Assembly (NCBI GenBank): GCA_903858055.1
Contig: CAIOHM010000317.1
Coordinates: 1 to 12,378 of the forward strand
Reading direction: 5' to 3'
Source: an uncultured delta proteobacterium
Lineage (GTDB): Bacteria > Myxococcota_A > Polyangia > Polyangiales > Polyangiaceae
Length of the DNA: 12,378 nt
Position 1 is the first letter of the stretch. Each line of letters begins with the position of its first letter. Under the pieces are notes generated by a model, which had not been told where the DNA came from, made no database searches, and saw nothing but the letters and a program-made list of their open reading frames with translations. The position numbers were made by a program, and so were the translations under genes. Shown here piece by piece: positions 1 to 7,900 of this stretch.

Positions 1-1622
1 GTGGACCGCTCGAGGTTGCGGCCCACCGCCGCGAACGGGAGCTTCGGCGCGGCAATTCCCGACCGGATGTCCTCGAGGAGCGCCCAGGGGCCATCGTCCG
101 CGTCGACGAGGAGCAAGTCGAAGCGCGCCTCGGCGAGGGCGACCCGCGCACTCTCGACCGAGTGAACCACGCGCAAGCGAAACCCGGCCTCGAGGGCCGC
201 GACGCGGAGCAGGTGGGCGTCGTCGGGCGAGGGGTCGAGCACCAGGGTCTCGAGCCACGTCGGGCTCAGCAGCGCTCGCGAAGGCCCCGCCACGACCGCT
301 TGCGCGAGCGCGTCGACGATCGCGGGGTCGAAGACGGTCTCGCGAAGCGTCCCGATCACCCCCGCAGCTTCCTCCGCCGAGAGGCGTCGACGATACGGGT
401 TCGTCGGGTTCTCCGTGAGGTCGGCGTAGGCATCGGCGACGGCGAGGAGGCGCGCACCGATAGGAATTTCCCGGCCGCGCTGGCCGAGCGGAAAGCCCCG
501 GCCGTCAAAGCGCTCGTAGAGGTGCTGCACCGCCGCGCTTACGTCGACGGGGAGCTTCGAGCCTTCGAAGAGGCGCAGCGGGTTCGCGTACACCTTCCGC
601 GCGACGGCGGCGTGCTCCGGGTACTGCGCGACGTTGAAGGTCGAGAGGTGGCCCACGCCGCTCTTGCCGAGGTCGTGCATGAGCGCTGCAACCTCCACCG
701 CTTGGAGCGTCGCGAGCGGCGTCGTGCACCGCTCGCCGAGCACGCGGACGACGCGCATCACGTGCTGCGGGTGATCGGGGTTCGCCTGACCGTCACGGCC
801 TTCGAAGAAGCCGACGACGCGGGCGAGCACGTCACGGAAGGGCTCGACACCACGCGCGCCAATGAGCGCCGTGGAGTTGGGGATCGACGAGAGGGAGCTG
901 ATGGATCCGGTGATGCCTGGGTTGCTGCCGAAGCCGCTCGGGGCGTTCGAAGGCGAACCGGGCCGCTCGGAGACGCGCGGGCGGGGGGTCTGAAAGGGCT
1001 CGGTCGGCGGAGGCACGGACATCGGCCGCTCGACGGTCGGCGGCGGCATCGAGTACGCGCGCTCCACACCGGGCGGGCGCACGGACTCGCCGGTGAACAT
1101 GCCCGACTGAAACTCCACACCGCGCGAGTACGTCTCGCGATCGAGGTTCGCGAACGCGTGCGGATCGTTCGCGTAGACGCGCGCGAGCATCGCCTTCGCC
1201 GCTGCGGGGCGCACCACGAGCGCGCGCACCTCGCGGGCCGAGGCCGCCACGCGCAGCCCGTGAAGCATGCCGACATCGTCGGCGTCGGGACAGACGACCG
1301 TGAGCACGCCAAGCTCCGCGTCGAAGGTCATGGGGCAGACGAGGTGCTGCTCCGCGTACTTGCGCGGCACGAGGTCGGCGAGCTTTGGGTCGACGCGGAA
1401 CGCCGCGAGGCGCTCGGTGCTCGCGAAGCGCGTTTGGTAGAGCGTAGCGAGGCCGCGGAGCAGCGCCGGCTCGTCGAGGATCGCGAGCTCCAGGAGCACC
1501 TCTTCGATCCGCGCGCCGCTGCGCTGATGGTGGGCGATCGCCGCGCTCGCCTGCGCCGCGGAGAGCAAGCGCTCCCGGTGCAGATGATCGACGATTCGCT
1601 TCAGCCCTTGCGCGGATTGCAC
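1..1622 (-). CDS. MshEN-like / degenerate HD-GYP / receiver-like signalling protein (3' end outside window)
   Basis: The 540 residues visible run from a GTG start to the left window edge. Residues about 10-150 resemble the GspE/MshE N-terminal domain (a helical start, then a stretch with LVPRKYAEQHLVCPM at 84-98), a fold that binds c-di-GMP in some relatives. A Pro/Ser-rich linker follows (about 180-255). Residues about 260-440 are HD-GYP-like: H287 before a V-x-R-V-type helix, HDLGK with H316/D317, and DGRGFP at 373-378 followed by REIPIGARLLAVADAY. HD-GYP enzymes cleave c-di-GMP, but here the usual HHE reads LYE (368-370) and the usual HP motif reads YP (334-335), so metal binding is doubtful. 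Residues 459 onward look like a receiver: LVLD (D463), then LLLVDAD with candidate phospho-acceptor D507. The start is set by GAGGGAG 5 nt upstream; an in-frame TGA lies 6 codons before it. It is probably a cytosolic c-di-GMP-related sensor or regulator; that role is inferred. Confidence 0.85.
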   Translation of the reverse strand, partial: MQSAQGLKRIVDHLHRERLLSAAQASAAIAHHQRSGARIEEVLLELAILDEPALLRGLATLYQTRFASTERLAAFRVDPKLADLVPRKYAEQHLVCPMTFDAELGVLTVVCPDADDVGMLHGLRVAASAREVRALVVRPAAAKAMLARVYANDPHAFANLDRETYSRGVEFQSGMFTGESVRPPGVERAYSMPPPTVERPMSVPPPTEPFQTPRPRVSERPGSPSNAPSGFGSNPGITGSISSLSSIPNSTALIGARGVEPFRDVLARVVGFFEGRDGQANPDHPQHVMRVVRVLGERCTTPLATLQAVEVAALMHDLGKSGVGHLSTFNVAQYPEHAAVARKVYANPLRLFEGSKLPVDVSAAVQHLYERFDGRGFPLGQRGREIPIGARLLAVADAYADLTENPTNPYRRRLSAEEAAGVIGTLRETVFDPAIVDALAQAVVAGPSRALLSPTWLETLVLDPSPDDAHLLRVAALEAGFRLRVVHSVESARVALAEARFDLLLVDADDGPWALLEDIRSGIAAPKLPFAAVGRNLERS

Positions 1623-1627
1623 CAACG

Positions 1628-1634
1628 CTCCCTC
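1628..1634 (-). promoter_or_regulatory. Shine-Dalgarno site of the HD-GYP-like gene
   Basis: On the minus strand the sequence reads GAGGGAG, ending 5 nt before the GTG at 1622. This is the clearest ribosome binding site in the window. It favours GTG at 1622 over the adjacent in-frame TTG at 1625, which would leave only 2 nt of spacing. Confidence 0.7.
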
Positions 1635-1679
1635 GTGAACTCAGCCTAGCATCGCGACGAAGACAGCGTCACCCGCGCC

Positions 1680-1691
1680 GTGCGGCCGCAC
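1680..1691. repeat. 12-bp perfect palindrome between udk and the HD-GYP-like gene
   Basis: GTGCGGCCGCAC is its own reverse complement and sits in the 93-bp gap between the udk stop and the next minus-strand gene. It has no loop and no T-tract on either side, so it does not look like a standard intrinsic terminator. It could be a dimeric protein site or simply chance in GC-rich DNA. The rest of the gap shows nothing else I recognise apart from the ribosome binding site. Confidence 0.3.
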
Positions 1692-1715
1692 CGACACGGA
1701 ACCGATGCGCAGCGG

Positions 1716-2357
1716 TCAGCCCGCGGAGGCGAGGTGCTCGCGGAGGCGGCTCAAGATGAGCTCCAGCGCGACGCGGTTCGTTCCGCCCTCGGGCACGATC
1801 ACGTCCGCGAAGCGCTTCGACGGCTCGACGAACGCCAAGTGCATGGGCCGCACGCTCTCGTAATACTGCGCGCGCACTTGCGCGAAGGATCGGCCGCGCT
1901 CTTCGAGGTCGCGGCGAATGCGGCGCATGAGGCGAATGTCCGCGTCCGTGTCGACGAAGATCTTGAGGTCGTAGCGCGTGCGCATTTCGGGGAGCGTGAG
2001 CGCGAGGATCCCTTCGACGATGATGATCGGCGCCGGGTCGAGGTGCACACGCTCGGAGCGACGCGCGTGGGCCGCGAAGTCGTAGCTGGGTCGATCGACA
2101 GGACGAGACGCGACGAGCTCGTCGACGTGGTGCTGCAAGAGCTCGAACTCGATCGCATCGGGGTGGTCGTAGTTGACCTTCACACGCTCTTCGAAGGGGA
2201 GCTCGGCGCGATCGCGGTAGTAGTGATCTTGCTCGAGCGTGACGCTCGCGCCCGGCGGCAGCGCGGTGCCAATGGCTCGTGCAACCGTGGTTTTTCCCGA
2301 ACCAGAACCGCCTGCAACGGCGACAACGAATGGCTTTGAGACGCGGGCTTCGTTCAT
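1716..2357 (-). CDS. udk: Uridine kinase
   Basis: A cytosolic enzyme of pyrimidine salvage that phosphorylates uridine (and cytidine in most relatives) to the monophosphate using a nucleoside triphosphate. The 213 residues match the usual length of the bacterial enzyme. Visible are the P-loop GGSGSGKTT (16-24), DHYYRD (44-49), the NYDHPDAIE stretch (62-70) typical of uridine kinases, the VEGI strand (114-117), a lid-like RRDLEERGRS (148-157) and the FVEPSKRFADVIVPEGG block (177-192). The ATG shares ATGA with the stop of the upstream dehydratase-like gene, so translation is probably coupled; no separate Shine-Dalgarno is visible. No alternative family fits as well. Confidence 0.96.
   Translation of the reverse strand: MNEARVSKPFVVAVAGGSGSGKTTVARAIGTALPPGASVTLEQDHYYRDRAELPFEERVKVNYDHPDAIEFELLQHHVDELVASRPVDRPSYDFAAHARRSERVHLDPAPIIIVEGILALTLPEMRTRYDLKIFVDTDADIRLMRRIRRDLEERGRSFAQVRAQYYESVRPMHLAFVEPSKRFADVIVPEGGTNRVALELILSRLREHLASAG
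2354..2357 (-). other. ATGA start/stop overlap linking the dehydratase-like gene and udk
   Basis: On the minus strand the TGA stop of the PLP enzyme (2356-2354) is embedded in the ATG start of udk (2357-2355). The 20 nt upstream contain no purine-rich ribosome binding site. This supports one transcript with termination-reinitiation. Confidence 0.85.
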
Positions 2358-3439
2358 GGTTGGCGGAGCTTCGAGGAGGAGAGCGCGGCGGCGAGCGCGT
2401 CGATCGCAGGAGGAGGCGCGAGTGAGGTCCAGCCCTCCGCGTCGACGTTGCGACCCGTGAGGACGCAGAGCACGTCTCCGCCGCGGAGACCAGCCGGGAG
2501 ACCGCGCAGAATCGGCACGAGCGCGGTCGCGCAGCTCCCTTCGATGGTCTGCCGAAGCTCGCCCTTCGCGAACTTCATGGCCGCCGAGATGGCCGTCTCG
2601 TCCACGACCATGACGCCTGCGATCGCCCCGCGCGCGCGCTCGAAAGCCGCTTGGGAGATTCCGCCCTCGAGGCCTTCTGCGAGCGTGTGCGTGCGAGGTA
2701 CGAAGCGCTCGAGGGCACGCCCGTCGACGAGCGACTTCGCCATCACGGGGGACACCTCGCTCTGGACGCCGTACACGCGGCGCACCTCACCCAAGCACTC
2801 TTCGCCCGCGTCGACGAAGGCCCATGCGAGGCCGGTCGCGAGGCCACCACCACCAAAAGGCGCGAGGACCCGATCGGGGATGCCGTCGAGCGCGTCGACG
2901 ATCTCGAAGCCGAGCGACGCTCCGTTGCCCATGACCACCCGCTCGTCGTCGTAGGGGGAGACGAAGCGCGCGCCGCTCGCGATCGCGAGGTCCTTCGCGT
3001 AGGCCTCGGCGTCGTCGTAGGTGCCGTGCACTTCCACGAGCTCGGCGCCGTAACGGGCGATGCGGTCCTTCTTCTTTCCGGGCGCGGTGATCGGAACGAC
3101 GACCGTTGCCCTCACGCCGAGGTGATGGGCCGCGAACGCGAGGCCGGCGCCGTGGTTTCCGGCCGAGGCGGTGACGACGGACACGCCATCTTCCTTCGCT
3201 CGTGCCGTCGTGAGGAGCGCTCCGCGGACCTTGAAGCTCCCTGTAGTCTGCAGGTGTTCGTACGCGAGCCACACGCGTGTCCCGCCGGAGGGATCCGCGC
3301 GCTCGTCGAGGAACTCCGCGCGAAACACCGGGCAGCGTCGAACCCCGAACGCGGCAAAGCGCTCGTGAAACCCTCGCGCCTCCTCGAGCGGCGGCGGGGC
3401 TCTCCGCGCGACGTCAGGAGGAACGGGCACGAGACGCAT
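2354..3439 (-). CDS. PLP-dependent threonine/serine dehydratase-like enzyme (no ACT domain)
   Basis: A fold-type II PLP enzyme of 361 residues, probably deaminating threonine or serine to the 2-oxo acid and ammonia. The Schiff-base lysine is K70 in the typical context TGSFKVRGA. The asparagine loop SAGNHG has N95, the phosphate-binding glycine loop FGGGGLATG spans 195-203, and T328 in LTGRNVD sits where a Ser or Thr contacts the pyridine nitrogen. A93 precedes GNH, as in dehydratases; serine racemases carry Ser there, so a racemase is less likely. There is no C-terminal regulatory ACT domain, so the length is closer to the catabolic TdcB type than to feedback-regulated biosynthetic IlvA. The ATG is the first possible start after an in-frame TGA 10 codons upstream; no good Shine-Dalgarno is seen. 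It lies 74 bp after serS and overlaps udk by 4 nt. Exact substrate is unproven. Confidence 0.88.
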   Translation of the reverse strand: MRLVPVPPDVARRAPPPLEEARGFHERFAAFGVRRCPVFRAEFLDERADPSGGTRVWLAYEHLQTTGSFKVRGALLTTARAKEDGVSVVTASAGNHGAGLAFAAHHLGVRATVVVPITAPGKKKDRIARYGAELVEVHGTYDDAEAYAKDLAIASGARFVSPYDDERVVMGNGASLGFEIVDALDGIPDRVLAPFGGGGLATGLAWAFVDAGEECLGEVRRVYGVQSEVSPVMAKSLVDGRALERFVPRTHTLAEGLEGGISQAAFERARGAIAGVMVVDETAISAAMKFAKGELRQTIEGSCATALVPILRGLPAGLRGGDVLCVLTGRNVDAEGWTSLAPPPAIDALAAALSSSKLRQP

Positions 3440-3513
3440 GGACGGCGATACGGCGCGTTCCCCCGATCAATGAACGCGGGAGGCGCTTTTCGTACGCGCG
3501 CGGCGCGGGCGGC

Positions 3514-4788
3514 TCAGGCCTTGGGGCGCAAGACCTCGATGCCGCTCATGTAAGGAACCAGTCGCTTCGGGATCGTGACGGAGCCGTCGGCGTTTTGGTG
3601 GTTCTCGAGGAGCGGAATGAGGATGCGCGGGCTGGCGATCGCCGTGTTGTTCAGCGTGTACACGTAGGCGAGCGAGCCGTCGGGCTGACGCACGCGCACG
3701 TTCGAGCGGCGCGCCTGGAAGTCGCCGAGCGTCGAACACGAGTGGGTCTCGGCGTACGCGTTGCGACCCGGCATCCAGGACTCGACCTCGTGCTTGCGCG
3801 TTTGGCCGAGGCCGATCTCGCCGGTGCACGCGAGGCACACACGGTAGGGAATCTCCAGGGCTTCGAGGATCGCCTCCGCGTTCGAGAGGAGCTGGTAGTG
3901 CTCGCGCTCCGCGGCCTCTTCGTTGGGCTCGCAGAAGACGACCTGCTCGACCTTCGTGAACTGGTGGACGCGGTAGACGCCCTTCGTGTCTTTGCCGTGC
4001 GCTCCTGCTTCGCGGCGGAAGCAGGGCGAGAGGCCCGCGTAGCGAATCGGAAGCTTCGCGGCCTCGAGCACCTGGTTGGCATGAAGGGAGACGAGGGCCA
4101 CCTCGCTCGTGCCCACGAGGAAGAGCTCGTCGGCGGGGATCGCGTAGGTCTCTTCTTTGCCGAGCGGGAAGAAGCCCGTGCCCACGAGCGCGCTCTCCCG
4201 CACGATCACGGGCGGCAGCACGAGTTCGAGGCCGCGGCTTCGCAAGACGTCGACGGCCAAGCGCGTCACCGCGAGCTCGAGCAGGGCGCCGTCACCCTTC
4301 AACGCGTAGGAGCGCCCGCCTGCGAAGTTGCGTGGGCCGTCCCAGTCGATGAGCCCGAGCGAGCCCATGAGCTCGACGTGATCTTTCGGCTGAAAGTCGA
4401 AGGCGCGCGGCGCGCCGACCTTTCGAATCTCGACGTTGTCTTCCTCGCCCTTACCCACGGGGACCTCGGGGCGCGGCAGCGAGGGCACACGCAGCATGAG
4501 GTCGTCGAAGCGCGCTTGAATCGCGGCGAACTCGGGCTCGAGGCGCTCGATTTCGGTGCGCACACCCTTGGCCTCTTCGATGAGCGCCGCCTTCTCGTCC
4601 TTCGGCGCTTTCGGAATCTGCGCGGCGAGCTGGTTCTTCTTGCTGCGCTGGGCCTCGAGCGTCTGGAGCGCGTCACGGCGGGCACGGTCGGCCTCGAGCA
4701 GCGCGTCGAGGTCGACGTCACAACGCTTGTTGACGATGGCGGCGCGGACGGCGTCCTGGTTCTGGCGAATGAAGGCAATGTCCAGCAT
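3514..4788 (-). CDS. serS: Seryl-tRNA synthetase
   Basis: A class II aminoacyl-tRNA synthetase that charges tRNA-Ser (and tRNA-Sec where present) with serine in the cytosol. The 424 residues match the normal size. The start MLDIAFIRQN is characteristic of the family. An N-terminal antiparallel coiled-coil arm for tRNA binding covers about 27-100. Motif 1 lies near P193, motif 2 is SPCFRREAG...VYRVHQF (254-277), and motif 3 is LNNTAIASPRILIPLLEN (379-396). The conserved ETHSCSTLGDFQARR segment (347-361) differs from the more common SxSN version of the serine-binding region but keeps the DFQARR. It heads the minus-strand cluster. There is no obvious Shine-Dalgarno upstream of ATG 4788, but the family-typical N-terminus makes the start secure. 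The 74 bp after its stop (3440-3513) show no terminator. Confidence 0.97.
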   Translation of the reverse strand: MLDIAFIRQNQDAVRAAIVNKRCDVDLDALLEADRARRDALQTLEAQRSKKNQLAAQIPKAPKDEKAALIEEAKGVRTEIERLEPEFAAIQARFDDLMLRVPSLPRPEVPVGKGEEDNVEIRKVGAPRAFDFQPKDHVELMGSLGLIDWDGPRNFAGGRSYALKGDGALLELAVTRLAVDVLRSRGLELVLPPVIVRESALVGTGFFPLGKEETYAIPADELFLVGTSEVALVSLHANQVLEAAKLPIRYAGLSPCFRREAGAHGKDTKGVYRVHQFTKVEQVVFCEPNEEAAEREHYQLLSNAEAILEALEIPYRVCLACTGEIGLGQTRKHEVESWMPGRNAYAETHSCSTLGDFQARRSNVRVRQPDGSLAYVYTLNNTAIASPRILIPLLENHQNADGSVTIPKRLVPYMSGIEVLRPKA

Positions 4789-4927
4789 GGCGCGCGCAAC
4801 GTGCCCGAGGCGCCGCGCACTTGCAACGGTGACCGAAGATACCGGTACGGATCGTCATTCCATGGGGCCTACACTTAATTCCGAGCTCCGCCGTGTCGCA
4901 TGCGATTCTGAGGAAACGGTCGGTTCG
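4789..4927. promoter_or_regulatory. Divergent intergenic region between serS and the hybrid kinase gene
   Basis: The 139 bp separate two genes transcribed away from each other, so promoters for both must lie here or within the coding ends. Candidate -10 boxes are TATCTT on the minus strand (4841-4836), giving a leader of about 40 nt to serS, and TACACT on the plus strand (4870-4875), giving a leader of about 45 nt to the kinase. Neither has a convincing -35 element, so both are weak guesses. An 8-bp palindrome TACCGGTA lies at 4840-4847. No riboswitch or T-box-like structure is evident upstream of serS. Confidence 0.35.
4910..4916 (+). promoter_or_regulatory. Probable ribosome binding site of the hybrid kinase gene
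   Basis: GAGGAAA lies 11 nt before the ATG at 4928, a somewhat long but usable distance. A second purine run, TTGGGG at 4935-4940, would serve the in-frame ATG at 4949 instead, with 8 nt of spacing. Both starts leave the signal peptide intact. Confidence 0.45.
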
Positions 4928-7900
4928 ATGGGACTTGGGGTTCGCAGCATGCGGGGCATGTGGGGGTGGCTCGTGGCCGCTCTGCTCGTGTGCATGCTCC
5001 GCTCCACCCACGCCGCCGCGGCCGAGCCTCTGGTCGTCGACGCGGCCTTCGAGCAGCGCGAAATTGGGACCCACGCCGAAGTCTACATCGTACCGCCGGG
5101 GGTGCAGGCGACGACGGTCGACGACGTGCGTGGCGCGCGCTTCGAGCCCAGCGACGGCAACCCGAGCTACGGGTTCCGCGAGAACGACGTCTGGCTCCGC
5201 ATCCCCATCGACGTGAAGGTCGAGCACCCGGAGCCCGTCTTCTTGGTCTTCCACTACGGGAGCCTCGACCACCTGCACCTCACCCTCGAGCAGCCCGACG
5301 GCACGCGCATCGAGCAGGTCACGGGTGATCGCCATCGCGTCTCCGAGCGCCCCGCGAAGACCCACGAGCTCGCGTTCCGCTTCGTGCCCAAGCCCGGCCT
5401 CTCCATCGCCTGGGTGCGCGTCAGCACCGAGAGTTCGCTGCGCCTGCGGAGCACGCTCTACACGGCGAGCGCGTACGTCGAGGCCGAGGCCCACGAGCGC
5501 ACGATCCTCGGCGTCTACGCGGGCTTCGCGATCCTCATCGTCCTCTACAACCTCTTCGTCTTCTTCAGCACGCGCGACTTCAACTTCGTGCGTTACTGCA
5601 TGCTCATCGGGCTCTACAGCTCCAGCGACCTCGCGATTCGTGGATTGACGGGGTATTACCTGTACCCCGAATCCCCGACGTTCGCGAACGTCTACATCCC
5701 GGACTCGATGTTCCCCGCGATGGCGTCCGGGCTCTGGTTCGCGCTCCGCTTCTTGAGCCCGCGCACGGGGCCGCGTGGGCTCGAGCAGGAGTACCCGCGG
5801 GTCTACCGCACGGGCCAGATCGCGATGTTCGTGCTCCTCCTCGGGCCGCTCGCGCACGCGTTCGGGGGGTACCACCTCGCCGTGACCCTCGCGACCGAGG
5901 CGATCCCACTCTGGAGCATCTACCTCATCACGGTCGGCGCGCTCCTCGCGCGCAGCGGCTTTCGTCCCGCGAAATTCTTCCTCATCGCGTGGTCGGCCTT
6001 CCTGGTGGGTGTCGCGACGCAGAGCCTCATGTCGCGGGGCCTCCTCCCGGTCAACGCGTTCACGAACTACGCGGGGCTCCTCGGCGCCTCGGTGCAGATG
6101 GTGTTGCTCTCGTTCGGCCTCGCCGATCGCATCAACTTCCTCCAAGGCGAAATCGCGCGGCAAGAGAAGCTCACGTTCGAGGCGACCAAGCGCGCCCTCG
6201 AGGAGCAGGAGCGCATGAACGTGCTCAAGGACGAGTTCCTTGCGAACACGTCCCACGAGCTGCGTACGCCCCTCAACGGCATCATCGGCCTCGCCGAAAT
6301 GCTCGAGGAGGAGCCTCACCTCGACGACCGCACGAAGGGCAACCTGCGCATGATCGCCTCGAGCGGTCGGCGCCTCGCGAACCTCGTCAACGACATCCTC
6401 GACTTCTCGAAGCTGAAGCAAAACGAGCTGGTGCTCCAGAAGACCCGCACGGATCTCGCGCCCATCGTCGAGACCGTCATGAGCCTCACGCAGACGCTCG
6501 TCGGCAAGAAGCCCGTCGAGGTTCGGAGCGCGATCACCACCGATTGCCCGGCCATCTACGGCGACGCGAACCGCATTCAGCAGATCCTCTTCAACCTCGT
6601 CGGCAACGCGGTGAAGTTCACCGAGCGCGGCACGGTCACGATCGAGAGCACCTGGTCCGAGAGCAGCGTGAGCATCACCGTCGCGGACACGGGCATCGGC
6701 ATCTCGTCCGACGCCATGGGCCGCATCTTCGAGTCCTTCGAGCAGGGCGACGGCAGCACGGCGCGCAAGTACGGTGGCACCGGCCTCGGGCTCGCGGTCA
6801 CGAAGCAGCTCGTCGAGGCCCACGGCGGCGAGATCTTCGTCCAGTCCCAAGTCGGGACGGGCTCGCGCTTCACGGTCGTGCTGCCGCGCTCGACCGCGGG
6901 CAGCGAGTCGGTCGTGCCCTCGGGTCGCCAAGTCCTCTCGCCCCCGCCGAAGCGCGCGCCGGGCGCGACGGTCCTCACGGCCCCGAAGCTCCCCAGCGAG
7001 CTCCCCGCGATCGCACCCGCGCCCGTGGGTGCGGCGCAGGTGTCCGCTCCGGCCCCGCGCGTGGCCATCGACACGGCGAAGGGCCGCGTGCTCGTCGTTG
7101 ACGACGAACACATCAACCGCGAGGTGCTCCTCCAGCTGCTCACGCAGCGCGGCTACGAGGTCGACCAAGCCGAAGACGGCGTCGACGCCATCGCGAAGCT
7201 CCGCGGCGGCTCCCTGCCCGACATCGTGCTTTGCGACGTCATGATGCCCGGCAAGAGCGGGTACGAGGTCCTCGACGACATCCGCCAAGACTTCGACAAA
7301 GAGACGCTCCCGATCCTCCTCTTGACCGCGAAGACCCAGGAAAAAGACCTGGCCGAGGGCTTCAAGCGCGGCGCGAACGACTACGTCACCAAGCCCTTCT
7401 CGCGCATGGAGCTCGAGGCGCGCGTTCAGCATCACCTGACCGTCTCGCGTCAATCGCGGCGCCTTGCGGACGAGCTCGCCGAGCGCGTGCGCCTCGAGGG
7501 CACCAACGAAGAGCTGAAGCTCCAGCATGCCTCCGCGCGGGCCAACCTCGACGCGATCGCGAAGGAGCGCGAGGCTCTCGTCTCCGAGCTCGACGAAGCC
7601 CAGAAGCAGCTCGTGCAAGCCGAGAAGATGGCCTCGCTCGGCCAGCAGGTCTCCGGCATCGCGCACGAGATCGGAAACCCGCTCAACTACATCTCGGGCA
7701 GCGCCCAGCTCATGAACCTCGAGATCATGGACCTCGAGGAGAAGTGCGCGGAGACCGGCAGCGACGAGCACTTCGAAAAGATCCGCGAGCACCTCACGGA
7801 CATCGAGACCGGCTGCGAAAAGATCCGCGAAATCAGCCAGGCCATGCGCAACTACAGCCGCCTCGACGACGTCGCCACGCCTGGCGTCGACCTGTCGGCG

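Noticed and set aside
162..1649. A 495-codon plus-strand open frame opposite the HD-GYP-like gene
   Set aside because: The product is dominated by Arg, Ala, Glu and His with no recognisable domain, and the minus strand gives a continuous multi-domain protein with a good ribosome binding site.
1623..1715. The palindrome at 1680-1691 as an intrinsic terminator for udk
   Set aside because: It has no loop and no following T-tract on the minus strand, so it lacks the features of a standard terminator.
3277..4878. A 533-codon plus-strand open frame opposite serS
   Set aside because: The minus strand encodes a complete seryl-tRNA synthetase with motifs 1-3; the opposite frame is a low-complexity shadow.
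4556..4927. An upstream extension of the kinase frame into serS
   Set aside because: It would add 124 Arg/Ser/Ala-rich residues overlapping serS and bury the signal peptide; the start at 4928 with GAGGAAA upstream places the signal peptide at the N-terminus.
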